From Candidatus Obscuribacterales bacterium (GTDB lineage Bacteria > Cyanobacteriota > Vampirovibrionia > Obscuribacterales > Obscuribacteraceae): a stretch of DNA of 64,000 nucleotides. The notes below the pieces were generated by a model. It was given only the letters and a program-made list of their open reading frames with translations, did no database searches and had not been told where the DNA came from. The position numbers and the translations under genes are program-made. Where the stretch lies: contig JAKFVQ010000024.1 in assembly GCA_021732085.1 (NCBI GenBank), forward strand, positions 124,001 to 188,000, written 5' to 3'. This document shows positions 35,571-44,007 of the stretch, piece by piece (the stretch's first letter is position 1; the number at the start of each line of letters is the position of its first letter).

Positions 35571-36140
35571 ATGATTTGGGATGGAACTATCTTCCTTGTT
35601 TTGATCTCGCTTTGCATCGCCGGATGGAATGTGGGGATCATCAATTCATGGCGCGCTCCGATAGCAATGTTGGTCGCTACGATTGCAACTCAGCAGTTCT
35701 ACATCGATTTTGCAACATGGATTGTCCAACAACTTATGGTGAAACCAGACTGGGGGACCTTTCTGGCTTACCTAATGATGTGGCTGGGGATCGAAATCAC
35801 GCTTGAAGTGTTGATGACGGTAATGCTCCCCTGGGGAAGAAAAGAGCGTCCAATGGCTTTTGATCGCGCTGGCGGCGTTGCTCTTGCGCTGGTCCGTTGG
35901 GTCATCATATGCACGCTGCCGCTAATGGCTATGCAAGAGCCAAGCAAAATTCCGACGCCACCACCGAAAGATGACGGCTTGATCAACCCGCTGAAGATCG
36001 GATTCAATGATTCCAACATCATTCAGATGTTTGCTGGCTTAGGCAAATCACTTCGACCTACCTTCGGCTTCATGGTGCTCTCTGACAAAGCACCAAGTTT
36101 CAAGCCGAATTTCGAGAGACAAAAAGTCGATCTCGAATAA
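35571..36140 (+). CDS. CvpA-like integral membrane protein
   Basis: A 189-aa protein with about four transmembrane segments (IFLVLISLCIAGWNVGIINSW; IAMLVATIATQQFY; FLAYLMMWLGIEITLEVLMTV; LALVRWVIICTLPLMAM) and a polar C-terminal tail. The start with repeated hydrophobic helices and the GWNVGIINSW region resembles the CvpA/colicin V production family, at moderate confidence. AAGGAG lies 5 nt before the ATG at 35571. Confidence 0.75.
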   Translation: MIWDGTIFLVLISLCIAGWNVGIINSWRAPIAMLVATIATQQFYIDFATWIVQQLMVKPDWGTFLAYLMMWLGIEITLEVLMTVMLPWGRKERPMAFDRAGGVALALVRWVIICTLPLMAMQEPSKIPTPPPKDDGLINPLKIGFNDSNIIQMFAGLGKSLRPTFGFMVLSDKAPSFKPNFERQKVDLE

Positions 36141-36164
36141 GTTAATTCAAAAAACGAAATGCTA

Positions 36165-36194
36165 GAAGAGTTCGATTGCGGTCGGGCTCTTTCT
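36165..36194. terminator. Possible bidirectional hairpin between convergent genes
   Basis: GAAGAG..CGA pairs with TCG..CTCTTTC around a 6-nt loop, with a 2x2 internal mismatch. It is the only hairpin between the CvpA-like gene and the ADP-ribosylglycohydrolase gene. The T-tract is short. Confidence 0.35.
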
Positions 36195-36195
36195 G

Positions 36196-37260
36196 CTAAA
36201 AGGGCATGCAGCGACGCACAAGATGAGCCAAAATAACCGGGATGAAGAAGGCATTGCGCAGCAGCGCATAAAACCAGTTATAGTCTGGAATTTCGTAGGT
36301 CTGACCTTTCATTTGGGCAGCCAAATTCTTCGCCAGGTTCTCCAGATGCGATTTACCAAAGGGACCGTCATTAAGCTTTTGCAAGAGCGCCTGCGGAAGT
36401 TTCGAAGCGCCATGCCAGGCACCAACCCAAGCGCCAGTAATAGCGCCAATCGAGTCGGCATCGCCTCCGGCATTGACTGATTCAACTATCGCCTCGAACG
36501 GTTCATCTCCGAAGCGCAGCGTGCAGAAAAGCGCAAAGGATAAAGTATGCACGACATAGCCGGTTATCTTTAATTGTTTAATAGCGGTCTGGATGGAAGC
36601 TTTGCTTTCTGCCAGCGATACAGCCGTTTTTAAAGCCAGTTTCAATTCATCATTCTTGATTGCTTCTATGATGCCTTTGCAATTTCGTATGATGATTTCG
36701 GAATTGGTGTCAACTGGTAGCTTGCATAACACGGCGGCGAAGTTTGCACAAAAGAGAGCACCATCTACAGCTCGCTGGTCGGTATGGGTTGTTCTAGCAA
36801 TCGCGCTTCCCAGCTCATTCCTGTGTGCTGTGTCGCTCCAGAAGATAACTCCGACAATGGATGCACGCATGGCTGATCCATTTCCAGCAGATTTCATTCC
36901 GCTTGTTGGAATGAATAATAGAATCTTCAAGCAAGCTTTGAGAGTCGCCGCCCCGGCAGAAAAAGGCAAGCGCAGAAACCATCCTGCCAGCGAGCGCTTA
37001 AAGGCTGCCACGCATTTTTCTGTGTTTCCGCCCGAGCGCAAAATTGCAGTGGCTAAGAGGGCTGTCTGTTCGGTGTCATCGGTTCCGTAACCCAGATCGC
37101 CAAGAATGCGGAAGGATTCAACCCTGCCGAATATTTGATGTATGCGTTTGGCTGAAAGGTTCTCACAAGGAAAACCGAGCGCGTCACCAAGGGCGGTGCC
37201 AAACAAAACACCACGAATTTTATCTAAATGATCGACGTAGCCGTTGGAGCTTACTTCCAT
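36196..37260 (-). CDS. ADP-ribosylglycohydrolase family protein
   Basis: A 354-aa all-helical enzyme of the DraG/ARH family, which removes ADP-ribose from proteins or small molecules using two Mg ions. Visible signatures are GVLFGTALGDALGFP, GYGTDDTEQTALL (first metal ligands at about 60-62), GNGSAMRASIVG, and GGDADSIGAITGAWVGAWHG (second metal set). A hydrophobic C-terminal end (AFFIPVILAHLV) is unusual and could be a membrane anchor. No partner ADP-ribosyltransferase is in the window. The ribosome site at the ATG is weak. Confidence 0.93.
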   Translation of the reverse strand: MEVSSNGYVDHLDKIRGVLFGTALGDALGFPCENLSAKRIHQIFGRVESFRILGDLGYGTDDTEQTALLATAILRSGGNTEKCVAAFKRSLAGWFLRLPFSAGAATLKACLKILLFIPTSGMKSAGNGSAMRASIVGVIFWSDTAHRNELGSAIARTTHTDQRAVDGALFCANFAAVLCKLPVDTNSEIIIRNCKGIIEAIKNDELKLALKTAVSLAESKASIQTAIKQLKITGYVVHTLSFALFCTLRFGDEPFEAIVESVNAGGDADSIGAITGAWVGAWHGASKLPQALLQKLNDGPFGKSHLENLAKNLAAQMKGQTYEIPDYNWFYALLRNAFFIPVILAHLVRRCMPF

Positions 37261-37274
37261 TGCTGCAAGCGAGC

Positions 37275-37613
37275 TTAGACGACTCCCTGTCCTTCAAAGA
37301 AGATTGGAACTAGTTGCATTGCAAGTCCCAGTTCGCCTTCTATTGAAAGCATGCCCGACATCGCAGCAGTCATTGCCGACATTTTGCCTTGCATGATCAT
37401 GGACAAATCTTCTGCTGAGACAGAGATTGTGCAGTCCGGAGCTGTCGAGACTCCTGCTTGGTACGATTCTACTTCCAGTTTGCCGGAATTGATTTTGGTT
37501 AGCCAATCCCCGTCTTGGATGCCTGTAATTCGGAAGAGGTAAGTTGCCGAGACGTTTTGTGCAGCGGCACTGTTGAATCTCTTCTTGAGTTCTTCCATCG
37601 GATTCACGGTCAT
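37275..37613 (-). CDS. SCP2 sterol-carrier-like lipid-binding protein
   Basis: A 112-aa single-domain protein. MEELKKRFN, the strands YLFRITGIQDG and DCTISVSAEDLSMIMQGKM, then the end MLSIEGELGLAMQLVPIF follow the SCP2 fold, which binds lipids in a hydrophobic tunnel. The ATG at 37613 fits the family start. An in-frame ATG at 37664 would add 17 unrelated residues and has no ribosome site. It lies 14 nt upstream of the ADP-ribosylglycohydrolase gene on the same strand, so they probably share an mRNA. Confidence 0.85.
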   Translation of the reverse strand: MTVNPMEELKKRFNSAAAQNVSATYLFRITGIQDGDWLTKINSGKLEVESYQAGVSTAPDCTISVSAEDLSMIMQGKMSAMTAAMSGMLSIEGELGLAMQLVPIFFEGQGVV

Positions 37614-37760
37614 CACTTTAAATTGAAACCTCTCAAAACAGGATATGCCGGCGGCTATCCTCATGGGAAAAGGCGATTATACCTTTAGGGCAGAGCTGTC
37701 CGGCTGATTATGAGGAAATTTTGTTGAAGCCAAGCCCGGCTTTGATACATACTGAAGGGC

Positions 37761-38510
37761 ATGAGCGATGATGGCGAAGCAATCGAAAAATTTCTGATTG
37801 GACTGGAAAGAACCGGCGCCAGCTCCCGTCGTCCAGCCTCAGCACAAGGAAAGAAGTCCGCGCCTGCAAATGACCGTTCGCGCAAAGAAAAGCCCCAGCT
37901 CTCTGCCGTCGATAAGGTTCTTCCGGAAGTCCTGTCGCGTCTGGGTCTTGACCGAAGGTTGAAGGAGCACAGCTTGATGCAAATGTGGCTGTCTATCGCC
38001 CCCAAACCAATTGCTGAGCGCTCGCGCCCTCTCTACTTAGATTCCCAGCATAACCTTGTAGTGACGGTGAGCGATGCTGCCGTCGCACAAGAAATTAGCC
38101 TAATGAAGAATCAATTGATTCCTCACCTGTCACGCGTGGCGAAGACTTTAGCCTTGCCCTTTGCCGGAATCCGCATCGATTTGAAGCACTATCACCAGCC
38201 CAAAGCGCTGGAAGAGGCTGTGCCCGACGAACAGTTGCCTCTGCCGAGTGAAAAAGACTTGTATGAGCTGCAACTGACAAATTATGATAACGGACTCATT
38301 CAAGATCTTTCTAATAAGCTGGCGGAAGAAAAATCGCCACCGGAAATTGCCGCCAAAATTCAAAAAACTTTTGAACACCAATTGCGCCTGTCACAGTGGC
38401 GAAAGCTAAACGGCTACCCGATTTGCAAGACCTGCGGCAATCCAGCATTCCGCTTGCATGAAAAGGGTGGGAATAAACTTTGTTTTAACTGTATGCTCCA
38501 GACGCAGTGA
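37761..38510 (+). CDS. DUF721 (DciA-like) protein with C-terminal zinc ribbon
   Basis: A 249-aa protein. After a polar N-terminus (about 1-45) comes a DUF721 domain: VDKVLPEVLSRLGLDRRLKE, MWLSIAPKPIAERSRP, LVVTVSDAAVAQEISLMK, QLIPHLSRVAK and FAGIRIDLK. DUF721 includes DciA, the ancestral loader of replicative helicase DnaB. Residues 160-220 form a helical extension. The C-terminus has a zinc ribbon, CKTCGNPAF...CFNC, which ordinary DciA lacks. The ATG at 37761 has GAAGG close by. Confidence 0.87.
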   Translation: MSDDGEAIEKFLIGLERTGASSRRPASAQGKKSAPANDRSRKEKPQLSAVDKVLPEVLSRLGLDRRLKEHSLMQMWLSIAPKPIAERSRPLYLDSQHNLVVTVSDAAVAQEISLMKNQLIPHLSRVAKTLALPFAGIRIDLKHYHQPKALEEAVPDEQLPLPSEKDLYELQLTNYDNGLIQDLSNKLAEEKSPPEIAAKIQKTFEHQLRLSQWRKLNGYPICKTCGNPAFRLHEKGGNKLCFNCMLQTQ

Positions 38511-38529
38511 GAGATTTGAACTCTCTCAC
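38507..38529 (+). terminator. Hairpin overlapping the DUF721 stop codon
   Basis: GTGAGAGA / TCTCTCAC, a perfect 8-bp stem with a 7-nt loop, starting at the stop codon at 38508-38510. No T-tract follows, so function as a terminator is uncertain. Confidence 0.4.
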
Positions 38530-38644
38530 GGTGCCTCGTGACTTCTGTGTTAGCATAAGCACTCGAATTCAAAAACCGCGTCTGGTGAAGGTTTTTAGCT
38601 TTCGAACATAGAAGAAAGCTATTCTGGAAATCCGAGGTATCGCC

Positions 38645-39334
38645 TTGATCCGCCTGCAGAATATCCACAAAGAATATAATGGGAAATCCGCGCTCACAGA
38701 TGTGAACTTGCACATCGGTTTGGGCGAGTTCGCGTTTCTCGTCGGCCCATCGGGCGCCGGAAAATCTACTTTGATGCGCTTGCTTTATCGAGAAGAAGCG
38801 CCGACCCGTGGAACTGTCACTATCGGTGGTGTCAATATCACGCGCTTATCGCGTGGGCAAGTTCCGCTACTGCGACGCCGGCTGGGCATCGTGTTCCAGG
38901 ACTTTAAGTTGCTGCCAAAGCAAACTGTATTTGATAACGTCGCTTATGTCTTGCGTGCTCTGGGTGTAGATGAAGTCGACGTGCGCCGCAGGGTTAACAG
39001 TGCTCTTGCGATTGTCAGTCTTGAAGATAAGACGGCTGAGTTTCCGGAGACCTTATCCGGTGGTGAACAGCAGCGCGTCGGAATTGCGCGCGCGATTGTA
39101 AATGGCCCGCCGGTGCTATTAGCAGACGAACCGACAGGGAACCTTGACCCGCAAACTTCACTTGAAATTGTTCAGTTGCTCGATCGCATCAGTCAGCGCG
39201 GCACTACAGTTCTCATTTCTACGCACGACCAACCAATTGTCGATGCGATGCGCAAGCGTGTAATCAGCTTGAAGAACGGACAAATCATTTCCGACGTTAA
39301 CAGCGGCATCTACGAAATGGAGGCGCTCAGGTAA
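38645..39334 (+). CDS. ftsE: Cell division ATPase FtsE
   Basis: ABC-type ATPase that with FtsX activates peptidoglycan hydrolases at the septum. The 229-aa protein has Walker A GPSGAGKS (34-41), the Q-loop IVFQDFKLLPKQTV typical of FtsE, the signature LSGGEQQR, Walker B VLLADEPTGNLD and the switch His in STHD. The start is a TTG with GAGGT 6 nt upstream. It is followed by ftsX after 4 nt. Confidence 0.96.
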   Translation: MIRLQNIHKEYNGKSALTDVNLHIGLGEFAFLVGPSGAGKSTLMRLLYREEAPTRGTVTIGGVNITRLSRGQVPLLRRRLGIVFQDFKLLPKQTVFDNVAYVLRALGVDEVDVRRRVNSALAIVSLEDKTAEFPETLSGGEQQRVGIARAIVNGPPVLLADEPTGNLDPQTSLEIVQLLDRISQRGTTVLISTHDQPIVDAMRKRVISLKNGQIISDVNSGIYEMEALR

Positions 39335-39338
39335 TCCC

Positions 39339-40208
39339 ATGCGCAACATCAGAATCTTTCTGCGTGTGCTTACAGAAACGACGACAGGCCTCAAAAGAGG
39401 CGGTTGGTCCAATTGGCTGGTCATCAGCATTCTTGCTGTAGCGCTCACCATATTCGGTGGTGTCTTACAAACGACAATGGCGATTAAGAGCGTTGTATCG
39501 TCTTGGGGGTCGCAGCTGGAAATTTCCGCCTACCTTAAAGATGGCTTCGATCCTCAGAAAGTAGCCCGAAATGTAAGCCAGCTGCCTGATGTGCAATTGG
39601 TTGAAATCGTTCCAAAGGAAGTAGCCTGGCAAGAAATGCAGAACAACTATAAGGTTGCTGCTCTTAACAATCCATTGCCAAACACACTACACATCAAACT
39701 TGCCAACGTCCAAGCAGTGGAAAAAACTGCAGATAAGTTAAAGGCGTTCACTTCTATTGAGCACATCAGATTTCCGCTCAAAGTAGCGCGTAATCTGAAC
39801 AAGGTGCGGCAATTCCTGGAAATCGCCGGGTTCGTTGTCACTGGTGCCCTTTCGGCTGCCACGCTCGTCGTTATCGGTAACACTATTCACCTGGTAATTC
39901 AGTCCAGGCAGCGTGAAATCGAAATTCTCAGTCTTACTGGCGTCAGCCCCTGGTACATCAAAGGACCGCTGATTCTTCAAGGTGCCAGCTATGGCATGGG
40001 AGCAGCGCTGATTGCAGGAGCCATTTTGTTCTGCTTGCATGCCTACATGGATCCCTACATTCACGAGCAGCTCTTGAGCTTCTTGCCAATGAATAGCTCC
40101 GTCATGGATGTTGGTCTGTTGCCTACTTTGATTGTTGTGCTGACACTTGGAGTGGCTGTGGGTGCCGGTGGCTCGGCCTGGACCTCAGGGCGCTACATCA
40201 AAATCTAG
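39339..40208 (+). CDS. ftsX: Cell division membrane protein FtsX
   Basis: A 289-aa permease-like partner of FtsE. Its first transmembrane helix is WLVISILAVALTIFGGVLQTT. The periplasmic loop (about 45-165, ISAYLKDG...VEIVPKEVAWQEM) binds hydrolase regulators. The other three helices lie in the C-terminal half, with the cytoplasmic REIEILSLTGVSPWYIKGP motif that couples to FtsE. It ends 18 nt before the convergent GHL10 gene. Confidence 0.95.
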   Translation: MRNIRIFLRVLTETTTGLKRGGWSNWLVISILAVALTIFGGVLQTTMAIKSVVSSWGSQLEISAYLKDGFDPQKVARNVSQLPDVQLVEIVPKEVAWQEMQNNYKVAALNNPLPNTLHIKLANVQAVEKTADKLKAFTSIEHIRFPLKVARNLNKVRQFLEIAGFVVTGALSAATLVVIGNTIHLVIQSRQREIEILSLTGVSPWYIKGPLILQGASYGMGAALIAGAILFCLHAYMDPYIHEQLLSFLPMNSSVMDVGLLPTLIVVLTLGVAVGAGGSAWTSGRYIKI

Positions 40209-40226
40209 TTTGTCGGTGATTGGAAT

Positions 40227-42083
40227 TTAGGCGCTGCTAGTGGGGGCGCAGGCATCCTGCCTGCTTCTAAGGCTGCTGATTGATTCAAGAAGCAGTTTCG
40301 AAAGCTGCTTTGTCCATGGCGACTGCTTGTATGGATTAGATGCAAGCAACTGATCAAGTTGTCGTTTGACTGTTTCAATTCTCTCGATAGCTTCGGTATG
40401 CTCGATTGGCTTAGGCTCCCCTCCATATCTGATCGATGGCTTCGCTTCCTGCGGGGTTGCCACCCGATCTAGAGACTCCGCCTTAAGCGCTAAGACTGCT
40501 AGTCTAGTGTTCTTTTCGAGTTCTTTGTATTGTGCACGAGTTTCCGGATTCTTATCGAGCGATTTCAAAGCAATCTTCGACAAGTTTGTGAACTCATCGA
40601 ATGCACGTTTGGCATTATCCAACTCCAGCTCGCGCAGTCGTTTTGGGTCCAACACAGTTGTTGCAAATAGAGTTTCACCTGGTAGTTTAAGCTCGCGCAC
40701 AATTTCAATCTCACGCAGCATGCCCGTCGAATTAACGCGCGATACCATTATCCCCGGCAGCAGAACGCCTTTTCCGTCTGACGCTTCAAGAATTTCCTTT
40801 ATATCGGATTTGAATTTGCGCTCAAAAGCTGGCGTAAACTCAGCGTCTTTACTGGTAACGTCGTGGGGGACATAAGTCATTGGATTGAGCGTATCAATGG
40901 AGCCATTTGTAATCCAGCGCGCCCATTGCTGTCTAACGCCGTTATTCAGATCGCAGGGATAGACGGCCGCGCTGATGTTTAGTTTGGGATTCAATTCTCG
41001 CATTTTGTTAGAAGTATCGAGAACGAAGCTGTCCACCTGCCGGTTTTTCCATTCATTCCAATCCTTGAGTAATTGTCCTTTTATCTGCGATGTGTGATTT
41101 GGTTTGACAATGTCGCTGTGCCGTGGATACTCGGTTTGGAACTGTTTCCAGTTGTTATGGTTCAATCCCATCCCTTCGTTGTGGAATGGATAGCGAATAT
41201 AGTCGTACTGAATTCCGTCAATGTCTGGATATTGACGTGCTATCTCGAGCAAGATATCTTGAGCGAACTTTCGAGCTTGCGGGTTTGCTGGGTCGATGAA
41301 AATGTCGTGTGTCCGATCCGGAAGTTGACCATCATCCATACGCAGAGCCCAGTCACCATGGGGATCTTTTTCTGTCGCTTTGTCATGCTGGTTGAAGACT
41401 GGTCCATTTAGTGGAAACTTCCGATCTGGATATTTCTCTCTAAACTGTTGGTCTAACGCTCGATTGCAGAAAGCAAAATTCTTCGTCCAAGCTTCCACCT
41501 TCATGCCATTTGCATGCGCGGTGTCGATCGCCTCTCTGAGCGGATCCCATGCCGGCCATTTCTCTAAATCTGGATTCTTTGCCAGCAGCTTTGAGTCGTA
41601 CAGAGAATAGCCGCCGTTATCGCATTCGATATAAATGTTGGTGATACCAGCTTTCTTCAGACCCATTATTTTTTTGCTGAGTTCGCCGGGTCCTGAGCTG
41701 ACAATATCTTTTCTATCCAGCCAAACGGCGCGGTTCTCCTGGCTCGATGAAATTATCTTCTCTGCAAGTGATTCGTATTCTTGCTCGCTTCTAAGCTTTT
41801 GGATACTATGCCTCGGTTGCAAGTGATCACTATGTCTTTGCTGCGAAAAAGTCTTATAGTGCTCTTCTGCACCGTCCCATTTTTGGTGGAGTTCGCGCTT
41901 CTCCACAGCGCTTATTCTTCCGCCTCTGATTGCAGCGCGAAGCACATCCTTTGTAGTTTCGCGAAGCTCCTTCAACTGATCGCCATTCAGTTCTTCGTGA
42001 AAATGTGTGCTATTAGATTTAGCCGATATCATCGGCTTTTCTTCTTTATTGCTTTCGAGCATTCCAACCGCCAATTGAATCAT
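40227..42083 (-). CDS. GHL10-type glycoside hydrolase-like protein
   Basis: A 618-aa protein. Residues about 100-490 match the glycosyl-hydrolase-like 10 family (PF02638, YngK-like): RAVWLDRKDIV, the GL KKAGITNIYIECDNGG strand, HANGMKVEAWTKNFAFCN, DIFIDPANPQARKFAQDILLEIA, the catalytic-site motif DGIQYDYIRYPF, and LNISAAVYPCD...LNPMTYVPHD. Members probably cut polysaccharide or peptidoglycan-like glycans. No signal peptide is seen at any of the three possible starts (42083, 42062, 42032), which is odd for this family. The C-terminal 120 residues are helical. Confidence 0.87.
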   Translation of the reverse strand: MIQLAVGMLESNKEEKPMISAKSNSTHFHEELNGDQLKELRETTKDVLRAAIRGGRISAVEKRELHQKWDGAEEHYKTFSQQRHSDHLQPRHSIQKLRSEQEYESLAEKIISSSQENRAVWLDRKDIVSSGPGELSKKIMGLKKAGITNIYIECDNGGYSLYDSKLLAKNPDLEKWPAWDPLREAIDTAHANGMKVEAWTKNFAFCNRALDQQFREKYPDRKFPLNGPVFNQHDKATEKDPHGDWALRMDDGQLPDRTHDIFIDPANPQARKFAQDILLEIARQYPDIDGIQYDYIRYPFHNEGMGLNHNNWKQFQTEYPRHSDIVKPNHTSQIKGQLLKDWNEWKNRQVDSFVLDTSNKMRELNPKLNISAAVYPCDLNNGVRQQWARWITNGSIDTLNPMTYVPHDVTSKDAEFTPAFERKFKSDIKEILEASDGKGVLLPGIMVSRVNSTGMLREIEIVRELKLPGETLFATTVLDPKRLRELELDNAKRAFDEFTNLSKIALKSLDKNPETRAQYKELEKNTRLAVLALKAESLDRVATPQEAKPSIRYGGEPKPIEHTEAIERIETVKRQLDQLLASNPYKQSPWTKQLSKLLLESISSLRSRQDACAPTSSA

Positions 42084-42335
42084 TTGTAACTGGAACCAGC
42101 ATGAAGAGCCAGCTGTGAAAATCCAATTCGGACTCTAATGATCAATTTTGAGATTCTTTTGAAACGCTCCGAGTTCTATTCGTAGTTACATCAAGGCAGT
42201 CTGAATTTAGCAGTCAAGCCTGTAGGTCAAGTAGCCAACTCAGACGTCTGAACCGGCTTGCAAACGGACGCATGACTGGACGACTATATTCGCCTCGCCT
42301 TCGGCAAGGTATCCCAGCCGGTCTATTGCGGATGC

Positions 42336-43493
42336 TTACGCCCAGGCTGCCGAGCTGCGTCTAGCTTGTGCTTTGACTGTTTTTTCAGCTGCAGCTGCGT
42401 GATCCAGAACCCGTCCTGTGTATTTTTCGATGTCACGAACCAGGTATTTGTCTTCCTGGCTGACGAATGAATAGGCGACTCCGGACTTTCCTGCACGACC
42501 TGTACGACCGATGCGGTGTACATAGTCCTCTGGTGAATTCGGAAGGTCATAGTTCACTACGTGACTTATTTGCGGCACATCGAGTCCTCTGGCGGCAACG
42601 TCAGTCGCTACCAGTACGCTGAATTTGCCCTGGCGATATTTTGCCAGTGTCTTTTCTCTCTGCGATTGCGAAATGTCACCATGAATTTCTTCGGCAGGCA
42701 CATTAGAGGCGCGCAGGCGATCCTTTACCCAGCCGGCTTTTCGTTTTGTTCTAGTGAAGATGAGCACTGATTCCATGCTTTGACCCTGCAGAAGGCTTAG
42801 CAGGAGCGCGTCCTTATCAAATTCATGAACATGATAGACGTGTTGGTCAATTTCCTTTGCCTCAATGCGCTCTATGTTGACGCGGATGATGAATGGATCG
42901 TTGAGATACTGCGCGGCCAAGCTCTGCACTTTTGAATCGAATGTTGCCGAAAACATCAGTGTTTGGCGTTCTTTTGATAGGTTGGCAATGATGCGACGGA
43001 TTTGCGGCATGAAACCCATGTCGAGCAGGCGATCAGCCTCATCAAGGACAAGAATTTCGATATTTGAGAGGTTAACCTGGTTCGATTCCAGTAGGTCCAA
43101 CAAACGTCCCGGGGTGGCAACGACCACGTCCGTGCCCTTTTTTAATTTATCGACTTGCTTGTCGTAACCGACCCCGCCGTAAATTGTTACAGTTTCAAGT
43201 GATCTGTTGCGGCTGAATAGTTCAAATTGCTCTTCAACCTGAATGCAAAGCTCGCGGGTAGGGACTAAAACTAACGCTCTGGGTATCTTTTCGTGCTCAT
43301 CGAGGCATTCGATTATTGGAAGGGCATAGGCTGCCGTCTTGCCTGAACCGGTCTGGGCTGAAGCCATTATGTCTTCGCCTGTCAGGATCCGGGGTATTGC
43401 TTTCAACTGAATCTCAGTTGGTTGCGTAAAATTGCACTTTTTCAAGGTAGTACAAATCAGCTTGGATAGTCCAAGCTCACTAAATAATGTCAA
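42336..43493 (-). CDS. DEAD-box RNA helicase (RhlE-like)
   Basis: A 385-aa minimal DEAD-box helicase. FSELGLSKLICTTLKKCNFTQ-PTEIQ is the Q-motif region. AQTGSGKT, PTRELCIQ, TPGRLLDLL, VLDEADRLLDMGF, SAT, and HRIGRTGRAGKSG are the catalytic motifs. Such proteins remodel RNA in ribosome assembly or decay. I choose the TTG at 43493 because AAGGA lies 7 nt upstream and the protein then begins as in the family. A TTG at 43520 has no such site. The short C-terminus ends in an Ala/Arg tail. Confidence 0.94.
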   Translation of the reverse strand: MTLFSELGLSKLICTTLKKCNFTQPTEIQLKAIPRILTGEDIMASAQTGSGKTAAYALPIIECLDEHEKIPRALVLVPTRELCIQVEEQFELFSRNRSLETVTIYGGVGYDKQVDKLKKGTDVVVATPGRLLDLLESNQVNLSNIEILVLDEADRLLDMGFMPQIRRIIANLSKERQTLMFSATFDSKVQSLAAQYLNDPFIIRVNIERIEAKEIDQHVYHVHEFDKDALLLSLLQGQSMESVLIFTRTKRKAGWVKDRLRASNVPAEEIHGDISQSQREKTLAKYRQGKFSVLVATDVAARGLDVPQISHVVNYDLPNSPEDYVHRIGRTGRAGKSGVAYSFVSQEDKYLVRDIEKYTGRVLDHAAAAEKTVKAQARRSSAAWA

Positions 43494-44007
43494 TGTTGAT
43501 TCCTTTTCTTCAAAATTCAAAGCCGCAAAGTGTTGCCGGCAAATTCTTGGTTACTTCAACCAGGACGGATAAAGGTTGATTTTCCTGGGACCTCGGGGCT
43601 TTTCCCCTGCATGGCTGCCAAAGGCCATATATGTATGGTCTCTCGAATTGTGCCACAGGTCTAAAAGCTTGTCAAAGGTTATTTTCGGGAATCCTAGCAA
43701 TTTGTCATAATCTGGCGACTTTAGACAGCAAGACTGCTTTGCAATACCTGAGCCTGGTCATTCGATAACTTACATACTAGTCTCATTAAGACTAGTATGT
43801 AAATGGAAAAATTGAAGGATGCCAGACCATTTTCCATTCGCGAAAAATATGTCTGTTTCATTCAAATGAAAATATTTTGTGCGTTTTACCGACACAAGCA
43901 TCGAAAATTCTTGAATGGATATTTTTTGATCACAATCGCCAGCTAAGATACAAGCGTACGCTACTTTGATTTGAAGCCAAAACGTTCACACGTGGGACGC
44001 GCGAAAT
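43494..44007. other. Intergenic region upstream of the Hyf-like operon
   Basis: About 510 bases between divergent genes without a credible frame. It must contain the promoter of the hyf-like operon. The main structure is the 33-bp palindrome at 43770-43802. Confidence 0.55.
43770..43802. promoter_or_regulatory. 33-bp perfect palindrome (operator or attenuator hairpin)
   Basis: TTACATACTAGTCT (43770-43783) and AGACTAGTATGTAA (43789-43802) are perfect complements around CATTA. It lies about 210 bp before the first hyf-like gene. It is AT-rich and lacks a following T-run, so a regulator-binding site is more likely than a terminator. Confidence 0.55.
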
